From: Dehalococcoidia bacterium
GTDB taxonomy: Bacteria > Chloroflexota > Dehalococcoidia > GIF9 > UBA5629
Length of the DNA stretch: 12,061 nt
Assembly: GCA_028715025.1 (NCBI GenBank)
Contig: JAQTLG010000021.1
Location: 1 to 12,061, forward strand
Direction: 5' to 3'
Below the pieces are notes generated by a model. It did not search any database and was not told the origin of the DNA. It saw nothing but the letters and a program-made list of their open reading frames with translations. Position numbers and translations under genes: made by a program. This document shows, one piece after another, positions 1 to 5,896 of the stretch. The first letter of the stretch is position 1. Each line of letters starts with the position of its first letter.

Positions 1-1501
1 GTCGTCCCTCACCTATGAGCAGACCGCCCAGGTGTACCGACAGGTGTTTGGGGAAGCCGTCGATGGCGGCGCACAGATCGAAGAATTCCTTTAACTCGGG
101 CCTTTTGTAAACGGTGCTGCCCTTTAACTCGGGCAGTGTGTCCGCTTTCTCCATCAACTTGGATGCGGAGAGCCAGTGTATGCCCTTGCAGGCCTCTTCG
201 ATAACAGGCTGTGGCACCTGCAGCGCCTTGCCGACATCGCGGATGGCGCCGCGTGCCAGATAGGTATTGATGGTGGCAACGCAGGAGACGTTGTCCTTCC
301 CGTATTTGCTGATGACGTAATCGCGCACCTCGCCCCGCCGCCTCCGGTCTATATCGAGGTCTATATCGGGCGGCTCGTTGCGTAACGGATGCATGAAGCG
401 TTCGAAGAGCAGGTCGTAATGGACGGGATCGGCAATGCTGATATCCAGCGCGTAGATCACCAGACTATTTGATGAGCTGCCGCGGGCCTGGCAGCGTATG
501 CCGCGCTCCCGGGCCCAGCGCACGATATCCCATACTATCAGGAAGTAGCTGCAGAAGCCGAGACTCTCGATGGTTGTGAGCTCCATCTCCAGGCGGGCGG
601 ACAGCTCCGGCGTCAGACTGCCATATTTGCGTTCCGTGCCTTCATAAGCCAGCCGGCGCAGGACCCCGGGGGCAGTCTCGCCCGCGGGTAAATTGAACTC
701 GGGGAAACGCGGCCTGCCCAGCTCGAGATCGAGGTTGCAGAGCGAGGCGATCTCAAGGGACATCTCGACGGCGCCGGGGAAGCCTTTGAAGAGTCGCGCC
801 ATCTCGGCGGGCGATTTGAAATACTGCTCCACCGTGCGCGGGCCGGGAAGCTGTGAGGCTGGCACGATATGCCCGATGGAACTGAGCAGTTCCCGGATGC
901 GGTAATCACGCATGCTGAGGTAGTGGACATTATTGGTGGCCACCGCGGGTATGCCGTGCTCTCGGGCCAGGTCGTAGAGCAGGCGGCACAGGGAAGCGTC
1001 TTCCCTGGCGGGATAACGGGTCAGCTCGATGAAGAAGCCGTCGCCGAAGACCTCGCGGTAGAAGCCTGCCGCCAGGGCGGCGCCGCGCTTTTGGCCACCC
1101 GCCAGCAGCGAGGGCACCTCGCCCAGCCTGCAGCCGGAGAGGGCGATAAGTCCTGAATGGTGCCGGTTCAGCAGGTCGCGTGTGGCGGCCGGCTTATCCC
1201 CGTGCCTATCGCAATGCATGGCGGTGAGCAACCGGCAGAGGTTGGAATAACCCGTCCTGTCGCTGCAAAGCAGGGTGAGGTGATAGCCCCCGTCCATGTC
1301 TATCTCAGCCCCGATGATGGGCTTGATGCCGGATTTTTTAGCGCTTTCGTAGAACCTGACGGCGCCTGTCAGACGGTTATGGTCGGTCAGCGCCAGCGCG
1401 GGCATTCCGAAATGGCCTGCCTTATCCGCCAGTTGGGCCGGTCCGGCGGCACCGTCCAGGAAGCTGTAGTAAGAATGCACATGCAGATGTACGAAGGACA
1501 C
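1..1501 (-). CDS. dnaE2: Error-prone DNA polymerase III alpha subunit, DnaE2/ImuC type (3' part missing, runs off left edge)
   Basis: The first 500 codons are visible; DnaE2 proteins are usually about 1000-1100 residues, so roughly half is present. An N-terminal PHP domain is seen: HLHVHS at 5-10, TDHN at 39-42, E66 in IIGAEI, and TNNVHYL at 189-195. The polymerase core follows: QARGSSSNS at 338-346 and the palm motif PPDIDLDID at 377-385 (D381 and D383 the likely metal-binding pair). RDVGKAL (421-427) and HLSVHLGGLLI (486-496) match DnaE2 better than replicative DnaE, as does the N in RGSSSNS. The start is GTG 1501, because an in-frame TGA lies 15 bases upstream and GAGGAG precedes it. It begins 19 bases after the DUF6504-like gene, so the two form an operon under an SOS promoter. 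The role is translesion synthesis after DNA damage. PHP residue 191 is N where D is usual. A second replicative DnaE is less likely. Confidence 0.88.
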   Translation of the reverse strand, partial: MSFVHLHVHSYYSFLDGAAGPAQLADKAGHFGMPALALTDHNRLTGAVRFYESAKKSGIKPIIGAEIDMDGGYHLTLLCSDRTGYSNLCRLLTAMHCDRHGDKPAATRDLLNRHHSGLIALSGCRLGEVPSLLAGGQKRGAALAAGFYREVFGDGFFIELTRYPAREDASLCRLLYDLAREHGIPAVATNNVHYLSMRDYRIRELLSSIGHIVPASQLPGPRTVEQYFKSPAEMARLFKGFPGAVEMSLEIASLCNLDLELGRPRFPEFNLPAGETAPGVLRRLAYEGTERKYGSLTPELSARLEMELTTIESLGFCSYFLIVWDIVRWARERGIRCQARGSSSNSLVIYALDISIADPVHYDLLFERFMHPLRNEPPDIDLDIDRRRRGEVRDYVISKYGKDNVSCVATINTYLARGAIRDVGKALQVPQPVIEEACKGIHWLSASKLMEKADTLPELKGSTVYKRPELKEFFDLCAAIDGFPKHLSVHLGGLLIGEGR

Positions 1502-1520
1502 GTCAATGCTCTCCTCTCAT

Positions 1521-1772
1521 TCAGTCGAGCACGCGGTGCAGGAACCAGATCGAGTCGCTCTTACACAGCTCGTAAATGCCGGTGCCCCGTCGCTCGGCGG
1601 TGACACGGATGAGGATGCGCACCTGCTCCCCGTTCCACCATTCCGAAGCTTCCCTCCACCAGGACAGTATCTCCACCACCCGGTAAAGGCGCCGGCGCCA
1701 GATGAAGGCAGTCGGAACGGACTCCCGGCTGACATGGACGGTTATCGGCTCATCAATCTGTCTGGACACCAC
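1521..1772 (-). CDS. Small DUF6504-like protein of the SOS mutagenesis operon
   Basis: An 83-residue basic, tryptophan-rich protein (FIWRRRLYRVVEILSWW near the centre, a WW pair, then YELCKSDSIWFLHRV at the end). The pattern of an aromatic/arginine core followed by a YEL...W.L.RV.D ending resembles the DUF6504 family, which in Actinobacteria is often encoded beside imuB and dnaE2; this assignment is from memory of the family, not a search. The frame stays open upstream to TTG 1832, but that stretch contains the -35, LexA box and -10 of the promoter, so translation must start downstream. GTG 1772 (or GTG 1769) follows a GGGGG-type Shine-Dalgarno by 6 (9) bases and gives a leader of about 25 nt. 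The biochemical role is unknown; co-regulation with the polymerase suggests an accessory of translesion synthesis. No signal peptide or membrane segment. Confidence 0.75.
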   Translation of the reverse strand: MVSRQIDEPITVHVSRESVPTAFIWRRRLYRVVEILSWWREASEWWNGEQVRILIRVTAERRGTGIYELCKSDSIWFLHRVLD

Positions 1773-1802
1773 GCGCCACCCCCTTTCAGCAGGCGTGTAA
1801 GC

Positions 1803-1832
1803 ATTATAGTAGAACAAATGTTCTAATGTCAA
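1803..1832 (-). promoter_or_regulatory. Consensus sigma-70-type promoter of the DUF6504-dnaE2 operon
   Basis: Read on the minus strand, TTGACA (1832-1827) and TATAAT (1808-1803) are both perfect consensus boxes separated by 18 bases. Transcription should begin near 1796, about 25 nt before the GTG start. The spacer holds the LexA box. Confidence 0.88.
1810..1825. promoter_or_regulatory. LexA (SOS) box, Gram-positive type
   Basis: TAGAACAAATGTTCTA is a perfect inverted repeat (6-bp arms, 4-base centre) containing GAAC-N4-GTTC (1812-1823), the LexA operator of Bacillus, also reported for the Chloroflexi genus Dehalococcoides. It lies entirely between the -35 and -10 boxes, so bound LexA would block RNA polymerase. 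This predicts DNA-damage induction of the DUF6504-dnaE2 operon. Confidence 0.87.
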
Positions 1833-1846
1833 ATCAGGAGGGTGTG

Positions 1847-1884
1847 AAAAACACAGCCGATGTCATTTAAATGACATCGGCTGT
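1847..1884 (-). terminator. Rho-independent terminator of the TolB-like gene (32-nt perfect palindrome plus T-run)
   Basis: Positions 1853-1884 form a perfect inverted repeat (16-base arms, TTTAAA at the centre, ends ACAGCCGA/TCGGCTGT). On the minus strand it is followed by one G and five T (1851-1847). It lies about 50 bases after the TAA of the TolB-like gene and about 15 bases before the -35 of the SOS promoter. It would stop read-through from the lipoprotein gene into the LexA-controlled operon. There is no comparable T-run on the plus-strand side. Confidence 0.8.
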
Positions 1885-1931
1885 AGTGTGCCATTGATGC
1901 ATCAGACGGGCGGCTGCCGCGTGGCCGGTGA

Positions 1932-2939
1932 TTATCTCCAGGTCGGGTTGACGTTGTTGGATTTGCCGTAGGTCAGTCGACGGATATTGCTGCCGTCGGC
2001 GTTCATAATAAATAGATCTTTGTTGCCGTTGGCATCGGAGACAAAGACTATTTGGGTTCCGTCGGGTGACCATACCGGGCTGCGGTTGTCGTTTATATTG
2101 TCTGTGAGCTTCTTGGCCGTCACTAAGGGGAAGGGGGATGACGCGTCCATGACCCAGATATCTCCCTTGGCGGCGGTGCCCCTGACCCAGACGATCTTAT
2201 TGGTGATCGGCGACCAGTCCGGCTCGGAGCCGTCCACGTCAACAATCAGGCCGAACTTCTTCTGATCGCTGCCATCGGAGTTCATGATGTAAATTATGGG
2301 ATTGATACTGGCTTCATCACGGTTGGATGCGAAAAGAATTTTAGAGCCGTCCGGTGACCAGGCAGGCGCGCTGTTCCAGCCTGCCCTGTGGCTGTGGGCA
2401 TGGTCAGCTGCTTCAGAGGCTGGCTCTTCGTGAGTTTCCTCTGCAGAGCTCTCGGTCAGCTGCCGGGCGTCTGTACCATCGGAATTCATTGAAAAGATCT
2501 CAAGGTCAAATATGCCGACCTCATTGATGACCTGAGAGATGAAGGCTATTTTGGAGCCGTCAGGCGACCACTTGGGTAATGCGCTGCGTCCCTTTAAGTC
2601 GCTGAGCATCCTGCGGTCACTGCCGTCAGCATTCATGCTCCATATCTGATAATTCTGTGATTGGTTAGAGCAAAATGCGATCGTGTTGCCATCCGGCGAC
2701 CAATCGGGTGTGCCGTCGACTGTCAGGTTATCGCCCGATATCGACTTTAAATCTGTCCCATCGGGGTATATTGTATACAGGTGAACCTGGTTATCCCGGT
2801 CGGATGTAAAAGCTACCAGTCCGGGGAGATCCGAGGGCTGGTATGTAGTAGTCGGAGTTGTGCAGGCAGACAATGATGAAGCCGACAATGCGAGCATTCC
2901 GATCAAGCACAGCAATTTAGACAGTTTGAAATTGGACAT
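1932..2939 (-). CDS. TolB-like beta-propeller lipoprotein (PD40/WD40-like repeats)
   Basis: A 335-residue protein with a lipoprotein signal peptide: basic start, hydrophobic stretch 9-22, and lipobox LSAC at 23-26 (C26 the lipidated residue). The mature part has about six repeats of the PD40 type, each with a WSPDG-like turn followed by IAF/IVF and later MNxDGS; WSPDG occurs near 80, 124, 194 and 286, with a degenerate WSPIT near 242 and a final NPTW. This implies a six-bladed TolB-like propeller held on the outer face of the membrane. Such proteins bind peptides or sugars; no enzymatic residues are seen. A blade-connecting insert (about 163-189) is rich in Glu and His (HAHSHR). ATG 2939 is preceded by AAGGAG at good spacing. 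The gene has its own promoter and terminator, so it is monocistronic. It lacks the TolB N-terminal domain and is not part of a Tol-Pal cluster here. Confidence 0.85.
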   Translation of the reverse strand: MSNFKLSKLLCLIGMLALSASSLSACTTPTTTYQPSDLPGLVAFTSDRDNQVHLYTIYPDGTDLKSISGDNLTVDGTPDWSPDGNTIAFCSNQSQNYQIWSMNADGSDRRMLSDLKGRSALPKWSPDGSKIAFISQVINEVGIFDLEIFSMNSDGTDARQLTESSAEETHEEPASEAADHAHSHRAGWNSAPAWSPDGSKILFASNRDEASINPIIYIMNSDGSDQKKFGLIVDVDGSEPDWSPITNKIVWVRGTAAKGDIWVMDASSPFPLVTAKKLTDNINDNRSPVWSPDGTQIVFVSDANGNKDLFIMNADGSNIRRLTYGKSNNVNPTWR

Positions 2940-2979
2940 TGTGATATCTCCTTGAGTGGCTCAGTATCTTGTTCTGAGA

Positions 2980-3008
2980 AGTATAATTGCAGAGTCGAAT
3001 ATTGGCAA
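2980..3008 (-). promoter_or_regulatory. Promoter of the TolB-like lipoprotein gene
   Basis: On the minus strand TTGCCA (3008-3003) and TATACT (2985-2980) are spaced by exactly 17 bases, giving a leader of about 35 nt before ATG 2939. It sits in the gap after the Fe-S protein gene, so the lipoprotein gene need not depend on the marR promoter. Confidence 0.65.
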
Positions 3009-3037
3009 ATATACGCCGGCTGATGTAAGTTTGATAT

Positions 3038-4213
3038 TTAAGCAGCCTTGCGTGTGGTTATAAACTCAACAGCCCAGTCGCGCATGGTGCGGGGAGGATG
3101 GTGGTCTGCTTCGTTGCGTACCAGGGTCAGTGAGCCGGACTGGCATTTATAGGCGCAAACTCCACATCCTATGCAGAGGTCAGCACTGACTTCGGATACC
3201 TTGCCGGTCTTATTCGTGAGCTCGCGGATACGGCCGTCCTTTTCATGGACAGTGGTCTTGCGACCCCTGGCATCCGGCGACTCCTTGAGACTAAGTGCTT
3301 CCATGGGGCAGCGCTTTACGCACAAGCCACAGCCGGTGCAGGTATGCTGTGATACCTGGATATGGTAGTTGGAAGGCACCAGCCCGCCTGAATGCTTCAT
3401 GCGCTTGACCGCCTCAAACCACATGCAGCAGCAACTGCAGCAGTTACAGATGGTATCCGGGCTTTCCTGCTGGTTTGACATGGCATGGATGAGACCGGCC
3501 TCCGCGCATTGTCGCAGAATATGCTCGGTTTCCTCGCGCGTGATCTCGCGGCCGAAACCGTTCTCCACCGCGTAACGGCCCAGGCGATCGAAATGCAGGC
3601 AGACCTCGAGCGGATACCTGTCGGGTACGCCTGTGACCAGGCTCTTTTTCACGCGGCAGGGGCAGTGGCTGACACTGAAATATGTGTAGGAATCGAGATG
3701 TTTTTTTACCTCTTCGTACGGTAGTATGGCCTGCTTGTCCTCAATGGTGGTGTTTATGGGCAGCACGCGCAGGCCTTTTTCTTTGACGGTCTCCCAGGGC
3801 TGCATAAAGGTCGGGAAATTGTCGTCGGACAGGATTGCGAACCGCCGACTGGGCTCATCGGTTCTGCCGGGCCACCCGGTCGTGCGCATCAGCATAAAAA
3901 TGTCGTTGAGCATGTAATGCGGGACACCATCGCGCTCGAATTTATAGAGGAATCCCTTGCGGGTCAATTCGTCCATCCTGACGCCCAGCATAGCGGGGTC
4001 CATGCCCTTTAGCCCGGATAATACGTCGAGGCTTTTGGGTGAGAACGGTATGCCGGTGAGAAATTCAGCCTCGGCGGGCGTATATTTTGCGGCTATGATA
4101 TCCAGTAGTTTCTCGCTGCCCGGGACACCGTACCAGCTCTTCTTCTGCCACTCGATGAATTTCAGGTAAATATTTCTTTCCGGGTCTGTAAGAACTGTGT
4201 CGGATTGGCTCAT
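3038..4213 (-). CDS. Fe-S protein: HTH-like N-terminus, cysteine-rich centre, two [4Fe-4S] ferredoxin motifs
   Basis: A 391-residue soluble protein. Residues about 57-107 (SPKSLDVLSGLKGMD, then a helix and FLYKFERDGVPHYML) look like a winged helix. A middle region carries C184 and C186 (SHCPCR), C205 and C236, then a dense cluster at 256-263 (CNCCSCCC). The C-terminal part has two [4Fe-4S] motifs, CTGCGLCVKRCP (292-303) and CIGCGVCAYKC (347-357), separated by about 45 residues. It is probably an electron carrier or redox sensor; no partner enzyme is visible. It lies 52 bases after the MarR-type gene on the same strand, so co-transcription and control by that regulator are likely. ATG 4213 has GGGAGG just upstream. 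I recognise the domains, not a named family. The cysteines at 184-263 could hold a further cluster. Confidence 0.82.
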   Translation of the reverse strand: MSQSDTVLTDPERNIYLKFIEWQKKSWYGVPGSEKLLDIIAAKYTPAEAEFLTGIPFSPKSLDVLSGLKGMDPAMLGVRMDELTRKGFLYKFERDGVPHYMLNDIFMLMRTTGWPGRTDEPSRRFAILSDDNFPTFMQPWETVKEKGLRVLPINTTIEDKQAILPYEEVKKHLDSYTYFSVSHCPCRVKKSLVTGVPDRYPLEVCLHFDRLGRYAVENGFGREITREETEHILRQCAEAGLIHAMSNQQESPDTICNCCSCCCMWFEAVKRMKHSGGLVPSNYHIQVSQHTCTGCGLCVKRCPMEALSLKESPDARGRKTTVHEKDGRIRELTNKTGKVSEVSADLCIGCGVCAYKCQSGSLTLVRNEADHHPPRTMRDWAVEFITTRKAA

Positions 4214-4265
4214 ATAGTCCTCCCGGGGCGTAGTTATGTTGGCCGCTGATGCGGACCCAATTAGA

Positions 4266-4694
4266 TCAGCCTATCTGCGAACGGCCCAGTTCTCGCAGCA
4301 CACGCTCGAAGACCACCATATCCTGTGTGGAAAAATTCTTGCGGATGGTGGCGTCCAGCTCGTCTGCAAAGCCGATGATGCGCGGCCCGACCTCCCTCGC
4401 CTTGTCTGTTAGGTAAACCAGCGCCGACCTGCGGTCCTCTGCGTTGGGTCTGCGTTCCACGTAGCCGTTTTTCTCCATGCGGTCAAGGATGCCCGTGATG
4501 GTTGAACCATCCAGCGCCACGCGTTGACCCAGCTCGCCGATGGTTATACCATCCCCTATCCAGAGGGCGTTGAATACCATGTACTGGGGCGTGGTCAGGT
4601 TGAAAGGCGAAAGCCGCGAATCATAGTGCTCATAAACACGGCGCATCACACGGCCGACATTGAAGCAGATGTACCCTTCCAGTTCATTTTCCAT
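4266..4694 (-). CDS. MarR-family regulator, OhrR-like with a candidate redox-sensing cysteine
   Basis: A 142-residue MarR protein of typical length. The winged helix-turn-helix runs from about 48 to 96: ITIGELGQRVALDGSTIT, recognition helix ILDRMEKNGYVERR, and the wing with the AEDRRS signature (85-90). The N-terminus lines up with OhrR: C10 in ICF matches the peroxide-reactive Cys15 of Bacillus OhrR, Y24 matches Tyr29, and PQY (36-38) matches its PQY; OhrR Tyr40 is replaced by T35. C10 is the only cysteine, so a 1-Cys OhrR-type switch is possible. It is the first gene of a pair with the Fe-S protein and is divergent from the CcdA/ArsG-like gene, so it probably represses itself and perhaps both sides. 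ATG 4694 lacks a clear Shine-Dalgarno. No Ohr peroxidase gene is adjacent, so the inducer is unknown. Confidence 0.88.
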   Translation of the reverse strand: MENELEGYICFNVGRVMRRVYEHYDSRLSPFNLTTPQYMVFNALWIGDGITIGELGQRVALDGSTITGILDRMEKNGYVERRPNAEDRRSALVYLTDKAREVGPRIIGFADELDATIRKNFSTQDMVVFERVLRELGRSQIG

Positions 4695-4720
4695 AATTGA
4701 ATATTTTTAGCACAAAATAT

Positions 4721-4730
4721 TTGTATACAA
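4721..4730. promoter_or_regulatory. Candidate MarR operator, TTGTATACAA palindrome
   Basis: A perfect 10-base inverted repeat overlapping the downstream end of the -10 box and the expected start site of the marR promoter, a classic position for autorepression. Its half-sites are TTGTA/TACAA; the same pentamers in the opposite order occur in OhrR operators. GntR-type regulators also bind TTGTATACAA-like sites, so assignment to this MarR rests on proximity. Confidence 0.5.
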
Positions 4731-4757
4731 TATAAAAATTCTGTTGATATTTGTCAA
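4729..4757 (-). promoter_or_regulatory. Promoter of the marR-Fe-S protein operon
   Basis: On the minus strand TTGACA (4757-4752, perfect -35) and TATATT (4734-4729) are 17 bases apart. The start site should fall near 4722, inside the TTGTATACAA palindrome, leaving a leader of under 30 nt. Confidence 0.75.
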
Positions 4758-4962
4758 GTGGAGTATGATGATTTAGGTGTTTAACGATTCATATTTACGC
4801 CCTGTTATTTAATATAGGATCTGGATAGCATGGCAATCGTAAATTGACGCAGATAAAACAACAAACTACTATTCTGTACGTATCAAAGATATTATTCATG
4901 GTGAAATTGCATGCTGCGCAAAGGTTTATTCTTTAATACTTGGGGACGGCCAGAGGCTGATA
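4758..4962. other. Divergent intergenic region between the marR operon and the CcdA/ArsG-like gene
   Basis: About 200 AT-rich bases with no credible gene. A possible plus-strand promoter is TTGACG (4844-4849), 17 bases, TACTAT (4867-4872); the -10 matches only four of six positions, and it would leave a leader of about 85 nt. I see no terminator, riboswitch or second copy of TTGTATACAA here. Confidence 0.4.
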
Positions 4963-5670
4963 GTGGATACTCAGGGACTTTTAAGTGATATAAGCTTGCC
5001 GGGTTTCTCCGCGTTCCTGCTGGGTGTGATGGCAGCCATCGGGCCGTGTACGCTTGCCACCAACCTGGCTGCGCTGGCATATATCAGCCGCAGGATATCC
5101 GACCGCAGGTTCGCCGTCACCAGTGGGGCCCTGTATACGCTGGGCAGGATGATTACATACTCAGTACTGGGTATGCTCATCATTTATGCCGGACTGAGTA
5201 TACCTGTCATTGCCAATTTCCTGCAGGATTTCGGAGAAAAGGCCATCGGCCCGCTGCTGATAATCGTCGGCCTGGTTCTGCTCTTCCTGGACAGGATATC
5301 TCTGGGTGAGCACGGGAGCACGGTGGCGAATGCCGCCGGCAGGCTGGCCGACATGGGCATGCTGGGCGCCCTACCGCTGGGCATTGTCCTGGCCCTGGCA
5401 TTCTGTCCCTATAGTGCGGTTCTTTTTTTCGGCGTGCTGATACCTCTTGCGTTCAAGACCAGGGGTGGTGTGGGGCTGCCTGCCTTGTTTGCGCTGGGCA
5501 CCGGCCTTCCCGTGCTGTTGTTCGGCACAATGCTCTCGCTGGGCGTGGTCGGCGCCGCAAAGTGGATAAATGCCATCGGCAGAGCTGAGAAGTACATAAG
5601 AGTAGTCATGGCCGCACTTTTTATCCTGATCGGCTTTCTTTATATATGGCTGTGGCTGAATCCCTATTGA
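4963..5670 (+). CDS. CcdA/DsbD-like integral membrane protein, ArsG-type permease family
   Basis: A 235-residue polytopic membrane protein with about six hydrophobic segments (near 15-36, 52-80, 92-110, 130-160, 168-198 and 212-232). Two cysteines sit where the CcdA/DsbD-beta family keeps its reactive pair: C29 in AIGPCTLATN and C148 in AFCPYSAVLFFG. The motifs resemble the subgroup annotated as aromatic-arsenical efflux permease ArsG (PCxLATN and FCPYS). The family either shuttles electrons across the membrane by thiol-disulfide exchange or, for ArsG, exports organoarsenicals. No thioredoxin, ArsE/ArsF or cytochrome c biogenesis gene is next to it, so the choice is open. GTG 4963 is preceded by AGAGG at 6 bases. 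It is divergent from a cysteine-bearing MarR regulator, which fits redox or toxicant control. It appears monocistronic. Confidence 0.78.
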   Translation: MDTQGLLSDISLPGFSAFLLGVMAAIGPCTLATNLAALAYISRRISDRRFAVTSGALYTLGRMITYSVLGMLIIYAGLSIPVIANFLQDFGEKAIGPLLIIVGLVLLFLDRISLGEHGSTVANAAGRLADMGMLGALPLGIVLALAFCPYSAVLFFGVLIPLAFKTRGGVGLPALFALGTGLPVLLFGTMLSLGVVGAAKWINAIGRAEKYIRVVMAALFILIGFLYIWLWLNPY

Positions 5671-5896
5671 GTGAAATTCCTTTATCAGCAGCGCCAGGGT
5701 CTTCGCGATCAGGCCGGCTTGGTCGGTCTGGCTTTCGTAAAATATTGATTGACCCGTCAGGTAACGTATTTTACTCTCATTTCTGCTATAATATTGTTGT
5801 AAAATAATTTTTGCTGTGGTAATCTGTTAGAGCATTGCCGGGACGAAATATAAGCGATCACGTTTATATAAAAATTAATAGGCAGGAGGTTGTTAC
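5671..5896. other. Intergenic region before the CoA-ligase operon
   Basis: A 226-base gap with no credible gene. The left part (5671-5740) has only weak stem potential (GCCAG...CTGGC) without a strong T-run, so I do not call a terminator for the membrane-protein gene. The right part holds the operon promoter, then a leader of about 98 nt ending in the Shine-Dalgarno AGGAGG. Short imperfect repeats TGACCCGTCA (5750-5759) and GTAA-N6-TTAC (5761-5774) flank the promoter and might be operators; the evidence is thin. Confidence 0.4.
5784..5792 (+). promoter_or_regulatory. Extended -10 promoter of the CoA-ligase operon
   Basis: TGCTATAAT combines a TGn extension with a perfect TATAAT (5787-5792). 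No good -35 lies 16-18 bases upstream, as is normal for extended -10 promoters; a TTGACC at 5749 is too far. The start site would be near 5799. Confidence 0.62.

Noticed and set aside
869..1603. Plus-strand open frames across the left region (95 and 148 codons)
   Set aside because: They are opposite the dnaE2 and DUF6504-like genes; the minus strand carries coherent PHP and polymerase motifs.
1773..1832. Upstream in-frame extension of the DUF6504-like gene to TTG 1832
   Set aside because: These bases hold the -35, LexA box and -10 of its promoter, so they lie before the transcript start.
5690..5735. Possible terminator after the CcdA/ArsG-like gene
   Set aside because: Only short arms (GCCAG/CTGGC) with a long loop and a three-T tail; too weak to call.
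5750..5774. TGACCCGTCA and GTAA-N6-TTAC as operators
   Set aside because: Arms are only four bases, the centres are imperfect, and no matching regulator is in the window.
5749..5777. Alternative promoter TTGACC-N17-TACTCT for the ligase operon
   Set aside because: The -10 is poor, while a TGn-extended perfect TATAAT lies just downstream at 5784-5792.
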